Numbered from the stretch's first letter, positions 17,202 to 26,385 are shown. The stretch: 49,969 nt of DNA from Dolichospermum compactum NIES-806 (GCF_002368115.1 NZ_AP018316.1:4648875-4698843); one strand, 5' to 3'. Made by a program: numbers and translations. The notes: generated by a model not told the origin, from the sequence alone.

Positions 17202-18413
17202 TTAATAAATAGATGCCAAAACCTTATCTGCGGCGGCTCGTAATGCAGTTGCAGCACCAGCACTCATATCTCGTGGCGCACAAATTCTATTTCTTACATA
17301 AGCCAGCGTAATAGCCCCTGTAGCGGCGATAATGGGATCTATACTTTCTTTTCCACCTGTTCTTCCTCCTAGTAATAGTTCGTTATTACCATTAAGGAGA
17401 TAATCAGCTAATAGTCTGAGGTGAAAATCAACAATTTCTTTGATTATTGAGATATCACCTAAAGATTGAACTCCAGAATTTTTGAGAATATCGCCAATAG
17501 CAACTTCTCGATTATCACTTAATCTTTCTGCTGCTTCAGCCCGATATTCAATAAATTCAGCATCAAATAAATCTAAAGGCAAGGGATTACCAATAGGTTC
17601 TACTCCAAATCTACGCCGTAAAAGTAAATTATTAGTAATATTGTCTGATTTAACTCGGTTGTAAGCACGACGTTTTTTAAGTGCTGCAAACCAAACATTG
17701 ATGAGAGGAAAACGAGGATTTCCTTTAATGTGATATCCTCTATATACTGGTAAATTAGCCGCCAATCTATCTAAATGGGGACTATACATAATGTCTACCA
17801 AACTAAATGTTGATAAAAAATAGGGTTTTGGGTATCTCCCTAAAGTTTTCTCAATTTCATCTAATTTAGCTTCAAATTCTGCTTCTAAATTTGCTAGTTC
17901 TTTGGCATCTTCTGGAGGTTGTCTCAAGAATTTATAGGCAATATCCCGAAAACCATTAGTTTCTGCATCTTCAACCCATTGTCTAGCAAGAGCATTTTCT
18001 TCTGGATTTTCAGGTAACAATGTTTCGCCAAAGTGTTCTTCGAATTCTAAAAGAATGTCTTTAGATTCATAAACTAACTTCCCCTCAATATTTGCTGCGG
18101 GAACAAGAGTTGTTGGCACTAAATCAGTATACCACTTAGGCTTATTACTCAAATCAATAAATTCTGTTTCAAAGGGAATTTGTTTTTCTTCTAAGGCAAA
18201 CCAAACTCTTTCGCAAAAAGGACACCAAGAGTTACTATCTCTATATAACAATACTTGTGGTTTTGTATATGGTGGAAGTTTATGTAAACTACTAGGAATA
18301 GGAGCAGTAGAAGGCGCTTGTCCTGGTCTTTTGACTCGACGAACAGGGGTATTTTGTCGAGCTTTTTCTAATAATTGATCCCAACTGGATATGGTAGTGC
18401 TTGCAATAGCCAT
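17202..18413 (-). CDS. Glutathione S-transferase family protein, long form with CPFC motif
   Basis: A 403-aa protein, far longer than a canonical GST (about 220). Residues 1-50 are a proline-rich leader. A thioredoxin-fold N-domain starts at about 53 with the glutaredoxin-like C64-P-F-C67 (NSWCPFCERV) and the VPAANIEGKLVYESKDILLE glutathione site. A helical C-domain (about 135-270) follows, then an extra helical region to 403. CPFC allows Cys-based glutathionyl or disulfide chemistry, for instance reduction of glutathionyl conjugates as in Xi/Omega GSTs. It starts 3 nt after the methyltransferase stop, which indicates an operon. Confidence 0.85.
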   Translation of the reverse strand: MAIASTTISSWDQLLEKARQNTPVRRVKRPGQAPSTAPIPSSLHKLPPYTKPQVLLYRDSNSWCPFCERVWFALEEKQIPFETEFIDLSNKPKWYTDLVPTTLVPAANIEGKLVYESKDILLEFEEHFGETLLPENPEENALARQWVEDAETNGFRDIAYKFLRQPPEDAKELANLEAEFEAKLDEIEKTLGRYPKPYFLSTFSLVDIMYSPHLDRLAANLPVYRGYHIKGNPRFPLINVWFAALKKRRAYNRVKSDNITNNLLLRRRFGVEPIGNPLPLDLFDAEFIEYRAEAAERLSDNREVAIGDILKNSGVQSLGDISIIKEIVDFHLRLLADYLLNGNNELLLGGRTGGKESIDPIIAATGAITLAYVRNRICAPRDMSAGAATALRAAADKVLASIY

Positions 18414-18416
18414 TTC

Positions 18417-19073
18417 TTACCTTGCCTTATTTGGAACGCCAGAAAATACAAATAATTCTTCTTCTTTGGGTGTAGGTAGATTTTCACCTAAATAACGATG
18501 AATCCCTACTCCCATATCTCCTGTGGCTGTGAGTTTAAAGTTAACTTCCTCAAATCCAAAATCACGGAAGTATTTACGCACGGTTTCTGAATAAGCAATA
18601 CCGTTAGAATGTCCACGAGTCCAGAGAACAAAAGCACCTTTTTTGCTCAAAAAACTCAAATTTCCCAATAAACGATTGAGTTCATTTTCATCAGCTAAAT
18701 TCCCAAAAATACCGCAAACAATGACAATATCTGCTGGTACTGCTCCTAAATAATTAGTAGAATCTGTGGCATCACTGTTAATAAACTCAATTTGTTTTGT
18801 TAAACCCAATGATTCTATAGTTGCACGTCCACGTTCAACTAACTCAGGATTGATTTCTACCAATCTTGCATATACATCTTTAGCGCGAGGATGATTTGCT
18901 AAAGTTCCTAATAAATCTCGCCCATCACCAGCGCAAGCACTAACTATACGAATAGCCCCTGTTGGGGAGTTATCCAAACTATAGGAAATATATTCCTGCA
19001 CGATTTCTAGACGCTGCTGTAATTTGGCTTCAGTGTTGTAAAGATCGTGCCATTCTAACCAATCTTTTGGCAT
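18417..19073 (-). CDS. Class I SAM-dependent methyltransferase-like protein
   Basis: A 218-aa protein with the SAM-binding motif I RIVSACAGDGRDLLG (about 42-56), followed by the acidic strand end LVEINPELVERG and the motif IV region DIVIVCGIFGNL. It is the first gene of the minus-strand run, 69 nt downstream of operator site 19142-19167. The substrate is unknown. In the family, class I enzymes methylate O, N or S atoms; S-methylation of a thiol would suit the neighbouring GST, but the sequence does not establish it. Confidence 0.8.
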   Translation of the reverse strand: MPKDWLEWHDLYNTEAKLQQRLEIVQEYISYSLDNSPTGAIRIVSACAGDGRDLLGTLANHPRAKDVYARLVEINPELVERGRATIESLGLTKQIEFINSDATDSTNYLGAVPADIVIVCGIFGNLADENELNRLLGNLSFLSKKGAFVLWTRGHSNGIAYSETVRKYFRDFGFEEVNFKLTATGDMGVGIHRYLGENLPTPKEEELFVFSGVPNKAR

Positions 19074-19141
19074 AAAAGAAGATTTCCGATTACTAAAAAT
19101 TCAGATTCTCAACAGTGTATTTGATCACCTTATCATTAAAG

Positions 19142-19167
19142 TACGGTAAGTTTATCAAAGAACCGTA
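19142..19167. promoter_or_regulatory. 26-bp sulfur-operator candidate, site 3
   Basis: TACGGTAA-N10-GAACCGTA with spacer GTTTATCAAA, one of the best matches. It lies 69 nt upstream of the methyltransferase gene and so could control the whole minus-strand run 19073-11240. Confidence 0.7.
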
Positions 19168-19230
19168 GATTAAATATAAGTACAGACTAACATATCAATT
19201 CGCAGAAAATCAAGTAGTTAGATAATTAAG

Positions 19231-20217
19231 CTAGTAATGCAAAAGATGATCAAGTTGTTTCAATTGACTAACTTGCAATAAATCTACATTTCCACCACTG
19301 ATAATTACGCCAATTCTCGCGCCCGGTGCTTTCACTACACCTTCTAATAATGCTGTTGCGGCTATAACTCCGGTAGGTTCAACAACGATTTTTAAGCGTT
19401 CCCAAATAAAAAACATGGTGCGAATGATGGCTGCATCTGATACTGTCACCATATCATCTACGTATTGTAAGACTAGGGGAAAGGTGATTTTACCTAAACT
19501 GGGAGTCCTGACACCATCAGCAATGGTATGGGGATTGTGGACAGTTTGCAGGGTTTTGGTGTAAAAAGAGCGAGTAGCATCATCAGCTAATTCTGGTTCT
19601 ACACCAATGATTTTACAGTTAGGTAAAAGTGCTTTTGTAGTAACTGCACAACCAGAAATTAATCCACCACCACCACAACATACTAATAAGTAATCTAGTT
19701 GTCCCACTTCCTGAATTAGTTCTAATGCAGTTGTACCTTGCCCAGCAATTATATGAGGATGATCATAGGGGGGGATTAAAGTTAATTCGCGTTCTACTGC
19801 CAGACTTTTGGTTAATCTTTCCCGGTTAGTTGTGTCAGGGCTGTACAAAATGACTTCTGCACCATAACCGCGAGTAGCAGTTTGTTTGACTATCGGTGCA
19901 TTATCAGGCATAACTACAACTGTGGGAACGTTGAGTAATTTTCCAGCTAAAGCGATCGCTTGGGCATGATTTCCTGAAGAATAGGTAATCACCCCTTTTA
20001 TTTTCTGCTCTAGTGATAATTGGACTAAAGCATTATAAGCACCACGAAACTTAAATGCTCCTGTCCGTTGAAAGTTTTCGCATTTAAAAAATATTTGGCT
20101 TTGAGTCAGTTCATTGACGGTATCAGAGGTAATAACTGCTGTTTGATGAGCAATACCCAAAAGTCGTTGTTGCGCTGCTTGTATATCAGCAAAATTAACA
20201 GAGTTAGACAGTAGCAT
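19231..20217 (-). CDS. Threonine/serine dehydratase (PLP fold-type II)
   Basis: A 328-aa protein. The PLP-binding lysine is K56 in RTGAFKFRGAYNAL. The phosphate/substrate loop is YSSGNHAQAIALAGK, and the glycine loop that holds PLP phosphate is CCGGGGLISGC. There is no C-terminal ACT regulatory domain, so the length matches catabolic threonine dehydratases and serine racemases (about 320 aa), not biosynthetic IlvA. It deaminates Ser/Thr to 2-oxoacids or racemises Ser. It precedes operator site 3 in map order but ends before it; its own promoter region (20218-20298) shows only a hairpin. Confidence 0.88.
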   Translation of the reverse strand: MLLSNSVNFADIQAAQQRLLGIAHQTAVITSDTVNELTQSQIFFKCENFQRTGAFKFRGAYNALVQLSLEQKIKGVITYSSGNHAQAIALAGKLLNVPTVVVMPDNAPIVKQTATRGYGAEVILYSPDTTNRERLTKSLAVERELTLIPPYDHPHIIAGQGTTALELIQEVGQLDYLLVCCGGGGLISGCAVTTKALLPNCKIIGVEPELADDATRSFYTKTLQTVHNPHTIADGVRTPSLGKITFPLVLQYVDDMVTVSDAAIIRTMFFIWERLKIVVEPTGVIAATALLEGVVKAPGARIGVIISGGNVDLLQVSQLKQLDHLLHY

Positions 20218-20234
20218 TGTTTTTCATAAAGCAA

Positions 20235-20267
20235 CTCTCACCACCACTAATATTAAGTGAGGTGAGA
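20235..20267 (-). terminator. Hairpin between aldo/keto reductase and dehydratase genes
   Basis: On the minus strand TCTCACCTCACT ... AGTGGTGGTGAGA forms a stem of about 11 bp with one bulge, just after the aldo/keto reductase stop (20299). No T run follows, so termination is uncertain. Confidence 0.3.
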
Positions 20268-20298
20268 ATCTCGCTTTGTATTTTTTTACAAAACTCGG

Positions 20299-21339
20299 TT
20301 AAGGTGCTGGATTAGGATAACGACTATGAATTGCATCTATTTCTGCGAAAATCTCTTTATCCAAAACCACATTGACACTATCTATATTTTCTTGTAATTG
20401 TGCCAAAGTTGTTGCGCCAATAATTGTACTTTTTACAAACCAGCGACTCTTGACAAATGCGATCGCTAATTGAGCAGGTGAGAGATTATACTTTTCAGCA
20501 ATCTCCACATAAGCCTTAACCGCTTCTTGGACATTGGGTTTTAAATACCGTTGTCCAAAACCTGGAAATAGAGTTATTCTCGTATTTTCCAATTGTTGAT
20601 TATCAATATACTTACCAGTCAAAAACCCAAAACCCAGGGGACTATAAGCCAATAAACCCACATCTGTATAACGAGAAACTTCAGCTAACCCAGATTCAAA
20701 ATTACGATTTAATAAATTGTAAGCATTTTGAGTTGTCAGAACTTTAGGTAATCCCAAATCATTAGCAATGCGAACAAACTCACTTACCCCCCAAGGTGTT
20801 TCATTGCTTAAACCCAAATAGCGAATCTTCCCCGCTTTAATCACATCAGCAAACGCCTGTAACTCTTCCGTAATAGGCACAGATTCCCTCTCTAATTCGG
20901 GATTATAACTTGTCTGTCCAAATGTGGGAACATAACGATCAGGCCAATGAATTTGATACAAATCTATATAATCAGTTTGTAATCGCTGCAAACTATCATT
21001 TACTGCCTGATTAATATTCTCACGGTCAACTTTGTTATTTCCGCCCCTCAACCAGGAAAAAGGACGACCAGGACCTGCAATTTTAGTCGCAACTATCAGT
21101 TTATCTCGTTGCTGTTTCTTTAACCATTCCCCAATATAAGCCTCAGTTTTTCCCTGAGTTTCACCACGAGGAGGAACGGGATACATTTCCGCAGCATCTA
21201 GGAAATTGATTCCTTGAGCTACAGCATATTCAAGTTGCTCATGGGCTTCTTCAATACTATTTTGATTTCCATAGGTCATAGTTCCCAAACAAATATCGGA
21301 AACCTTGAGGTCGCTTGCACCAAGTTGGTTGTATTTCAT
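20299..21339 (-). CDS. Aldo/keto reductase (Tas-like)
   Basis: A 346-aa NADPH-dependent TIM-barrel reductase. The catalytic tetrad is visible: Asp in NFLDAAEMYP, Tyr in the same motif, Lys in LIVATKIAG, and His in YQIHWPDRY. The NADP-binding tail is IIGATTLAQLQENI. The size and the MKYNQLGASDLKVSDICLGT start match the Tas/YajO-like group that reduces aldehydes and ketones. A palindrome of the 26-bp class (21407-21432) lies 67 nt upstream, so it may belong to the sulfur regulon. Substrate unknown. Confidence 0.9.
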   Translation of the reverse strand: MKYNQLGASDLKVSDICLGTMTYGNQNSIEEAHEQLEYAVAQGINFLDAAEMYPVPPRGETQGKTEAYIGEWLKKQQRDKLIVATKIAGPGRPFSWLRGGNNKVDRENINQAVNDSLQRLQTDYIDLYQIHWPDRYVPTFGQTSYNPELERESVPITEELQAFADVIKAGKIRYLGLSNETPWGVSEFVRIANDLGLPKVLTTQNAYNLLNRNFESGLAEVSRYTDVGLLAYSPLGFGFLTGKYIDNQQLENTRITLFPGFGQRYLKPNVQEAVKAYVEIAEKYNLSPAQLAIAFVKSRWFVKSTIIGATTLAQLQENIDSVNVVLDKEIFAEIDAIHSRYPNPAP

Positions 21340-21406
21340 AATGTTTAAATGATTCTCCTCATTTCATTTTGCTACAAAAACTAAAAATATGACTAATTTA
21401 TGAAAC

Positions 21407-21432
21407 TACACTAAATCTATTGATTTAGCGGA
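21407..21432. promoter_or_regulatory. 26-bp operator-like site upstream of the aldo/keto reductase
   Basis: TACACTAA-N10-TTAGCGGA with spacer ATCTATTGAT. The inner CTAAATC/GATTTAG palindrome is perfect. The last base triplet departs from GTA, so this is a moderate match. It is closest to the site at 34360. Confidence 0.4.
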
Positions 21433-21576
21433 GTTAATACCTGAAAACGTATATTATCACACATAACTGAGATAGACAACCCTTTGTAACAATTAATTTA
21501 AAATTATAAAAAATGTATCCATCAATACTCAAATTACAGATTTTTTATGAGATGCTGCTATCTATCAAAAATTGAC

Positions 21577-21602
21577 TACAGTAACTTGACCGATTTACAG
21601 TA
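21577..21602. promoter_or_regulatory. 26-bp sulfur-operator candidate upstream of the porin
   Basis: TACAGTAA-N10-TTACAGTA with spacer CTTGACCGAT, 188 nt before the porin ATG. The leader between holds no ORF, only a GAAATCCTCAATGATTTC hairpin at 21735-21752. Confidence 0.55.
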
Positions 21603-21790
21603 TTTTATTGAATAAGTAAGGTAATTTAGTCACTACTATAGGCTTTAATGTCATTACGAATACAAAACTAGTCTAAATAGACCTGTAAGAGGCAAATTCT
21701 CTCTGAGAAATTCCCTTATTTTCCCTGTGGTGCGAAATCCTCAATGATTTCGTGCTGAATTAAATTCTTTGTGTGTGTGGGGTTATCAAA

Positions 21791-23572
21791 ATGAAAAAAA
21801 CTACTTGGAATTTATTGCTTACTTTGCCAATGTCTGTATTCCTATTGGTCTTAGCAGCTAGTACAAAAACTTTTGCCAGTGAAATAAATGAGACAATAAG
21901 TAAGGAGACTTTATCACCCGTCAGCATAAATATTCCTGACTCTAACAACGTTACTCAAATAATTGCCCAAAAAGAATCTTCTTCTTCATCTGAGGAATCA
22001 CAAGTTACATCTGTATCCCAGCTTTCAGATGTCCAACCAACTGACTGGGCTTATGAGGCATTAAAATCCCTCATAGAACGTTACGATTGTTTAGTTGGTT
22101 CTGATACTAAATATCGTGGTAATCAGGCTTTAACTCGCTATGAATTTGCCGCAGGGTTAAATGCTTGTTTAGATCAAGTCAACAAACTTATTGCCGCATC
22201 TACATCAGATTTGGCACTAAAAACAGATTTGGAAAGCATACAACGACTAACTGAAGAATTTAATACCGAACTTACTGTATTACGCGGAAGATTACAGACA
22301 ATAGAAGCACGAACCACAGAATTAGAAGGTAATCAATTTTCAACAACAACTAAGCTACAAGGTGAAGCTCAGTTTGTAGTTGGCGGAGTTTTAGCAGGTA
22401 ATAACGTCGTCACCAAACAACCCGCACCCCGCACCATTACATTTTCAGAGCGGGTTCGTTTAATATTAAATACCAGTTTTACTGGGAAGGATCAACTACG
22501 GTTAACATTATCAGGTGGAAACATTAACTCATTAGGTGGAGTACCTAATCCTAGAGGAACTGGAACAGGACTTAGCACAAATAATCCCACTGGAGGAATA
22601 TTTGGTACATTTGACAGTAGAACTGCCGATAATGCCAGTCCTAGTTTTGGAGCTAATCAGATTGTTCTTGGCGGTATTCGTTATCGTTTTCCAGTTGGTA
22701 AAAAGACCCAATTCAACATTTTTGCCCAATCTGATGGAGCAAACGAGATTGGTTTAAGTGGTCCAACAAACCCATTTGAAGGGTCAGCTTCTAACGGGAT
22801 TTCTCGGTTTTCCCGGCGGAATATGGTCTATAACTATGGAGATACGGGTCCTGGAATTGCCATACTTCATGACCTAAGTAAACAGTGGCAATTAGGTGCA
22901 TCATACAGTGCGCCTAATGGTGATAATCCCGCACCTAATAATGGCTTATTTACAGGTAGATATGTAGCATTTGGACAGGTAACATACTTTAGCCCCAAAA
23001 AGAATTTCCGGCTAGGTTTAAGTTATGCTAACACCTATAGTCCAGCGGGTACTTTAGGTCAAGGGGGAACAAACTTTGGTCCTGCGGCTGGAAGTAACCT
23101 AGCAAACAGCACTATTTCCACTAACCCAGCCAACGCAGCTAGGGGCATTGTTGATAAGGGCACAGTCGGAAATCTTTATGGACTTGGGGCATTATATAAA
23201 CTTAATCCCCGACTAGCAATCAATAGTTTTGTTGGTTATTCAGCCCATCGTTATTTGGGACAAGGAGATGGTCAAGTCTGGAACTGGGGAGTAGGACTAA
23301 CATCTCCTGACTTGGGCAAAAAAGGTAGCTTAGGAGCTATTTTTGTGGGTGTAGCTCCAACATTAACTACACTTAGTAAAAATGTAGATTTGGGAGCGGG
23401 TAAAGGTCAAGCCGACAAAGATACCTCTCTGCACGTTGAGGGATGGTATCAATATAAACTTACTGACAATATTGAAGTTACACCTGGATTTATTTGGGTG
23501 ACAGCACCAAATTCCGATACTACTAATCCTGGTAGTGTGGTGGGTTGGCTACGTACCACCTTCAGATTTTAA
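21791..23572 (+). CDS. SLH-domain outer-membrane porin (iron-uptake-porin/SomA type)
   Basis: A 593-aa outer-membrane protein. It has a signal peptide (MKKTTWNLLL to about residue 30, STKTFAS). A periplasmic SLH domain (about 75-130: SQLSDVQPTDWAYEALKSLI, LTRYEFAAGLNACLDQ) would bind the cell-wall polymer. A coiled linker follows (about 135-185, LTEEFNTELTVLRGRLQTIE), then a beta-barrel ending in F (GWLRTTFRF). I take ATG 21791; the frame extends to 21773 without a better start. The mature chain has only two Cys and about one Met in more than 560 residues. It is the probable outer-membrane entry route for sulfonates or sulfate esters, given the operator site and the ssu locus downstream. Confidence 0.9.
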   Translation: MKKTTWNLLLTLPMSVFLLVLAASTKTFASEINETISKETLSPVSINIPDSNNVTQIIAQKESSSSSEESQVTSVSQLSDVQPTDWAYEALKSLIERYDCLVGSDTKYRGNQALTRYEFAAGLNACLDQVNKLIAASTSDLALKTDLESIQRLTEEFNTELTVLRGRLQTIEARTTELEGNQFSTTTKLQGEAQFVVGGVLAGNNVVTKQPAPRTITFSERVRLILNTSFTGKDQLRLTLSGGNINSLGGVPNPRGTGTGLSTNNPTGGIFGTFDSRTADNASPSFGANQIVLGGIRYRFPVGKKTQFNIFAQSDGANEIGLSGPTNPFEGSASNGISRFSRRNMVYNYGDTGPGIAILHDLSKQWQLGASYSAPNGDNPAPNNGLFTGRYVAFGQVTYFSPKKNFRLGLSYANTYSPAGTLGQGGTNFGPAAGSNLANSTISTNPANAARGIVDKGTVGNLYGLGALYKLNPRLAINSFVGYSAHRYLGQGDGQVWNWGVGLTSPDLGKKGSLGAIFVGVAPTLTTLSKNVDLGAGKGQADKDTSLHVEGWYQYKLTDNIEVTPGFIWVTAPNSDTTNPGSVVGWLRTTFRF

Positions 23573-23630
23573 CCCATAAATCAGGATTTGAGGATTTGCA
23601 GGATTTCGTATTTATTAAAAGTCTTTAATA

Positions 23631-23765
23631 CTGTGAATCCTTTAATCCTGGATATCCTGATTCTGACATTTTTATCCTGTGAATCCTTTAATCCTGGATA
23701 TCCTGATTCTGACATTTTTATCCTGTGAATCCTTCAATCCTGGACATCCTGATTCTGACATTTTC
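23631..23765. repeat. Tandem 46-bp repeat, 2.9 copies
   Basis: Units start at 23631, 23677 and 23723 (CTGTGAATCCTTTAATCCTG ...). The third copy has two substitutions (TTC for TTT, GACATC for GATATC). A partial inverse complement (AATCAGGATTTGAGGATTTG) precedes it at 23579-23598. It fills the space between the porin and the nitroreductase genes. Confidence 0.85.
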
Positions 23766-23786
23766 ATAATCATTTTTCTGCAAGTT

Positions 23787-24608
23787 ATGACTAACCCAAC
23801 TGAATTATTTAATCATCGTTATGGTAATAGTAACTTCAATCCAGATATTCCCTGGAGTGACACCTTAGAAACTCTGTTATCCCATCGTTCAATTCGTGCT
23901 TATTTACCTGATGCTTTACCACCAGGAACTTTAGAAGTTTTAATTGCTGCTGCTCAATCTGCTTCTACTTCTTCCAATCTCCAGACTTGGAGTGTAGTAG
24001 CAGTTGAAGATGCAAATCGCAAAGAAGAATTATTAAAACTAACTAATAATCAAGCACATATTCGCCAATGTCCTCTCTTTTTAGTATGGTTAGCAGATTT
24101 AGCCAGACTCACAAACATTGCCGAAAATCGTGGACTACCTCATGAAGGTTTAGATTATTTAGAAATGTTTTTGATGGCAGCGATAGATGCTGCATTAGCG
24201 GCACAAAATGCGGTAGTCGCAGCAGAATCTATTGGATTGGGAACTGTGTATATCGGTGCATTACGAAATAAACCAGAAGATGTAGCCAAAATTTTGAATT
24301 TACCACCTCATGTAGTTGCTGTTTTTGGTTTATGTGTGGGCTATGCTGATCCTGTTGTCAAGGTGGCAATTAAACCACGTTTACCACAATCAGTGGTAGT
24401 ACATCGAGAAACATATCAACTTGCAGAACAAGAGCAAGGCATATCAGAATATAACCAAATCATGGCAAATTTTTACAATTCACAACACATGAATATTCCT
24501 GGTGATTGGTCGGAACATTCTAGTAAAAGAGTAGCATCGGCTGAATCATTATCTGGTCGGCATAGATTAAAAGAAATTCTGAATAATTTGGGGTTTAAAT
24601 TACAATAA
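23787..24608 (+). CDS. NADPH nitroreductase-family protein (NfsA-like)
   Basis: A 273-aa FMN-dependent oxidoreductase. Family features are LLSHRSIRAYLPDALPPGTL (RSxR FMN-phosphate motif), QSASTSSNLQTWSVVAVED (about 50-75), and a C-terminal GLGTVYIGALRNKPEDV and VFGLCVGYADP. I take ATG 23787 (MTNPTELFNHRYG); the frame is open to 23679, but that part reads through the 46-bp tandem repeats. Members reduce nitroaromatics, quinones or flavins. In the sulfonate setting it could supply reduced flavin, though SsuE is also present. No operator site was seen directly upstream. Confidence 0.88.
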   Translation: MTNPTELFNHRYGNSNFNPDIPWSDTLETLLSHRSIRAYLPDALPPGTLEVLIAAAQSASTSSNLQTWSVVAVEDANRKEELLKLTNNQAHIRQCPLFLVWLADLARLTNIAENRGLPHEGLDYLEMFLMAAIDAALAAQNAVVAAESIGLGTVYIGALRNKPEDVAKILNLPPHVVAVFGLCVGYADPVVKVAIKPRLPQSVVVHRETYQLAEQEQGISEYNQIMANFYNSQHMNIPGDWSEHSSKRVASAESLSGRHRLKEILNNLGFKLQ

Positions 24609-24727
24609 TTAACTTTTGTAACAAGAATATAAATCACAAGAATTTGTTAACAAATAGTCGAAAATGAATTTTTCTTATTTCTTGATGTCAGCAATTAATT
24701 TATTACTTGCTGGATTTTTTATGCAAT

Positions 24728-24757
24728 AAATCCTCATAAACAAGTGGGGATTTTTTT
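24728..24757 (+). terminator. Possible intrinsic terminator after the nitroreductase gene
   Basis: AAATCCTCAT / AGTGGGGATTT stem followed by seven T, 120 nt after the stop codon. The stem is short and AT-rich. Confidence 0.4.
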
Positions 24758-24831
24758 ATAGGTATTTTTTATAAATTTCTTCTCAAAGAGACTTGCAATT
24801 TTTATCGAGTTATGCCAAACTAAATTAAAGC

Positions 24832-24857
24832 TACGGTATTCCTACCGATTTACAGTG
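24832..24857. promoter_or_regulatory. 26-bp sulfur-operator candidate upstream of ssuB
   Basis: TACGGTAT-N10-TTACAGTG with spacer TCCTACCGAT. It lies 281 nt before the ssuB ATG in a 530-nt gene-free leader. The leader also holds an AGCCGAAA/TTTCGGCT inverted repeat (24996-25003 and 25040-25047) that could form a hairpin in the mRNA. Confidence 0.55.
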
Positions 24858-25138
24858 GATTATACCTGGGAGACACAGATTGGCACAACAAGCATATTGG
24901 TAGTAATACCAGATGCTTGTTTACTAAAGCTTTTTGTCCAGAGAGATTCAAGTAAATAAAAGCGAGTAATTTCTGTCAATCTTAAAATTTCCTCAAGCCG
25001 AAAAATAAATAGAAAATAAATATGTTAATTTTATCAGGATTTCGGCTCAGAAAAATTCCCCACAAGCATTGTCTATTTTTATTTGACAGATTTACTCCAA
25101 ATAAACAATCAAACATCCACAATTAAGAGGTTTTGATC

Positions 25139-25957
25139 ATGACTAATAAAGTAAAAGGAATGCAATTAAATCTTGAATGTCTGAGAAAGTCTTTTGGAAA
25201 TAAAACTGTTTTACAAGGAATTGATTTAGAAATTCAGCCAGGGGAATTCGTGGCTATTGTTGGTCGCAGTGGCTGTGGTAAAAGTACAATGTTGCGTCTA
25301 GTGGCTGGGCTAGATGCGCCCAGTGATGGCAATGTTTTGTTAAATGGTAAATATTCTGATAAACCCATTAATCCCGCTATCCGCATGATGTTTCAAGATG
25401 CTCGTTTGTTACCTTGGCAGCGAGTATTGGCAAATGTAGAATTAGGTTTAATAGGTGCTAATTCCAAAGCTTATGCCAAGCAAACGGCTTTACAAGTGCT
25501 GCGTGAAGTAGGATTAGAAGACCGCGCTCATGAATGGCCTTCTGTACTTTCTGGTGGACAAAGACAACGGATAGCTTTAGCAAGAGCCTTAGCCAGTAAA
25601 CCTTCTTTATTACTACTAGATGAACCTTTGGGGGCGTTAGATGCTTTAACTAGAATTGAAATGCAACAATTATTAGAACGTTTGTGGCAAGAACAAGGAT
25701 TTACAGCACTGTTAATTACCCATGATGTAGAAGAAGCTGTGGTATTAGCAGACAGAGTAATTTTGATTGAAAATGGTCAAATTAGTATGAATGTGAAAAT
25801 TGATTTGCCACGTCCACGGGCTAGAGGAGACGCAAAGTTTGCGAAGACTGTAGAGAGAATTTTAGATAGAGTCATGGGTAAACAAGAATCCTCACAAACA
25901 GAATTGATATCTGGATCTTCATCATCATCTTATTTATTGAGTCCTGTGTCTGCCTAA
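25139..25957 (+). CDS. ssuB: Aliphatic sulfonate ABC transporter ATPase
   Basis: A 272-aa nitrate/sulfonate/taurine-type ABC ATPase. Walker A is GRSGCGKST (about 44-52), Q-loop MMFQDARLLPW, signature LSGGQRQRIALARAL, Walker B LLLLDEPLGALD, and switch ITHDVEEA. RLLPWQRV is typical of SsuB/TauB. I take ATG 25139 over TTG 25133; AAGAGG ends 8 nt upstream. It powers import through SsuC. It is the only ABC ATPase gene in the window, so it may serve all three SsuA proteins. A strong terminator (26305) separates it from the next ssuA. Confidence 0.92.
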   Translation: MTNKVKGMQLNLECLRKSFGNKTVLQGIDLEIQPGEFVAIVGRSGCGKSTMLRLVAGLDAPSDGNVLLNGKYSDKPINPAIRMMFQDARLLPWQRVLANVELGLIGANSKAYAKQTALQVLREVGLEDRAHEWPSVLSGGQRQRIALARALASKPSLLLLDEPLGALDALTRIEMQQLLERLWQEQGFTALLITHDVEEAVVLADRVILIENGQISMNVKIDLPRPRARGDAKFAKTVERILDRVMGKQESSQTELISGSSSSSYLLSPVSA

Positions 25958-26300
25958 ATGCCATTACTAGAAACTGTTTGGAGCAAAAATTATGACTATC
26001 GCCATAGAAAGTCTGCAAAAAGTCAAATCTGCACAGATAGGCGTTCAAGTAGTCATCTCGTGGTGTTGTCTAGGTTATCCTTAGACCAACACCGAAGTTC
26101 ATACCCAGAAATCTCCCAGCGTCTTCTGAGGTTCTTTAGAATTATTAGGTGATACTGGTGAAAAGTGAGAAAAGTTTTTGTATTATCCTCATCGCTAATT
26201 TTTCTCAATTTAAACAATCTTGGTATTTGACTGATAACTGATATTCTCTACATGGCTTACCAAGCATTACTGTCAGTTATTTTTAGGTTTCCTCATGCCT
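25958..26300 (+). other. Gene-poor spacer with possible gene relics, ssuB to ssuA
   Basis: A 64-codon frame opens at 25958 directly after the ssuB stop, but its composition is not protein-like. A second frame from ATG 25990 (MTIAIESLQKVKSAQIGVQV) reads plausibly for 30 codons and then meets stops, with ELLGDTGEK in the same frame further on. I suspect the worn remains of a gene that lay between ssuB and ssuA, but I cannot name it. Confidence 0.3.
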
Positions 26301-26304
26301 TGTT

Positions 26305-26336
26305 GAGGTAGATTATTTTTTCTACCTCACTTTTTT
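26305..26336 (+). terminator. Intrinsic terminator between ssuB and ssuA
   Basis: Perfect 8-bp stem GAGGTAGA / TCTACCTC with an 8-nt loop, followed by ACTTTTTT. It is a convincing rho-independent form placed 50 nt before the ssuA start, implying a separate promoter for ssuA or attenuation. Confidence 0.7.
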
Positions 26337-26385
26337 AAGTATTAAACAAAACTAGAAAATGTTCCAAAAAAAGGGGGATTCAATC

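Noticed and set aside
23631..23765. CRISPR-like array
   Set aside because: The 46-bp units are contiguous with no spacers and there are no cas genes.
25958..26152. 64-codon ORF after ssuB as a real gene
   Set aside because: No recognisable domain and no credible ribosome-binding site; the overlapping frame from 25990 is at least as plausible and is broken.
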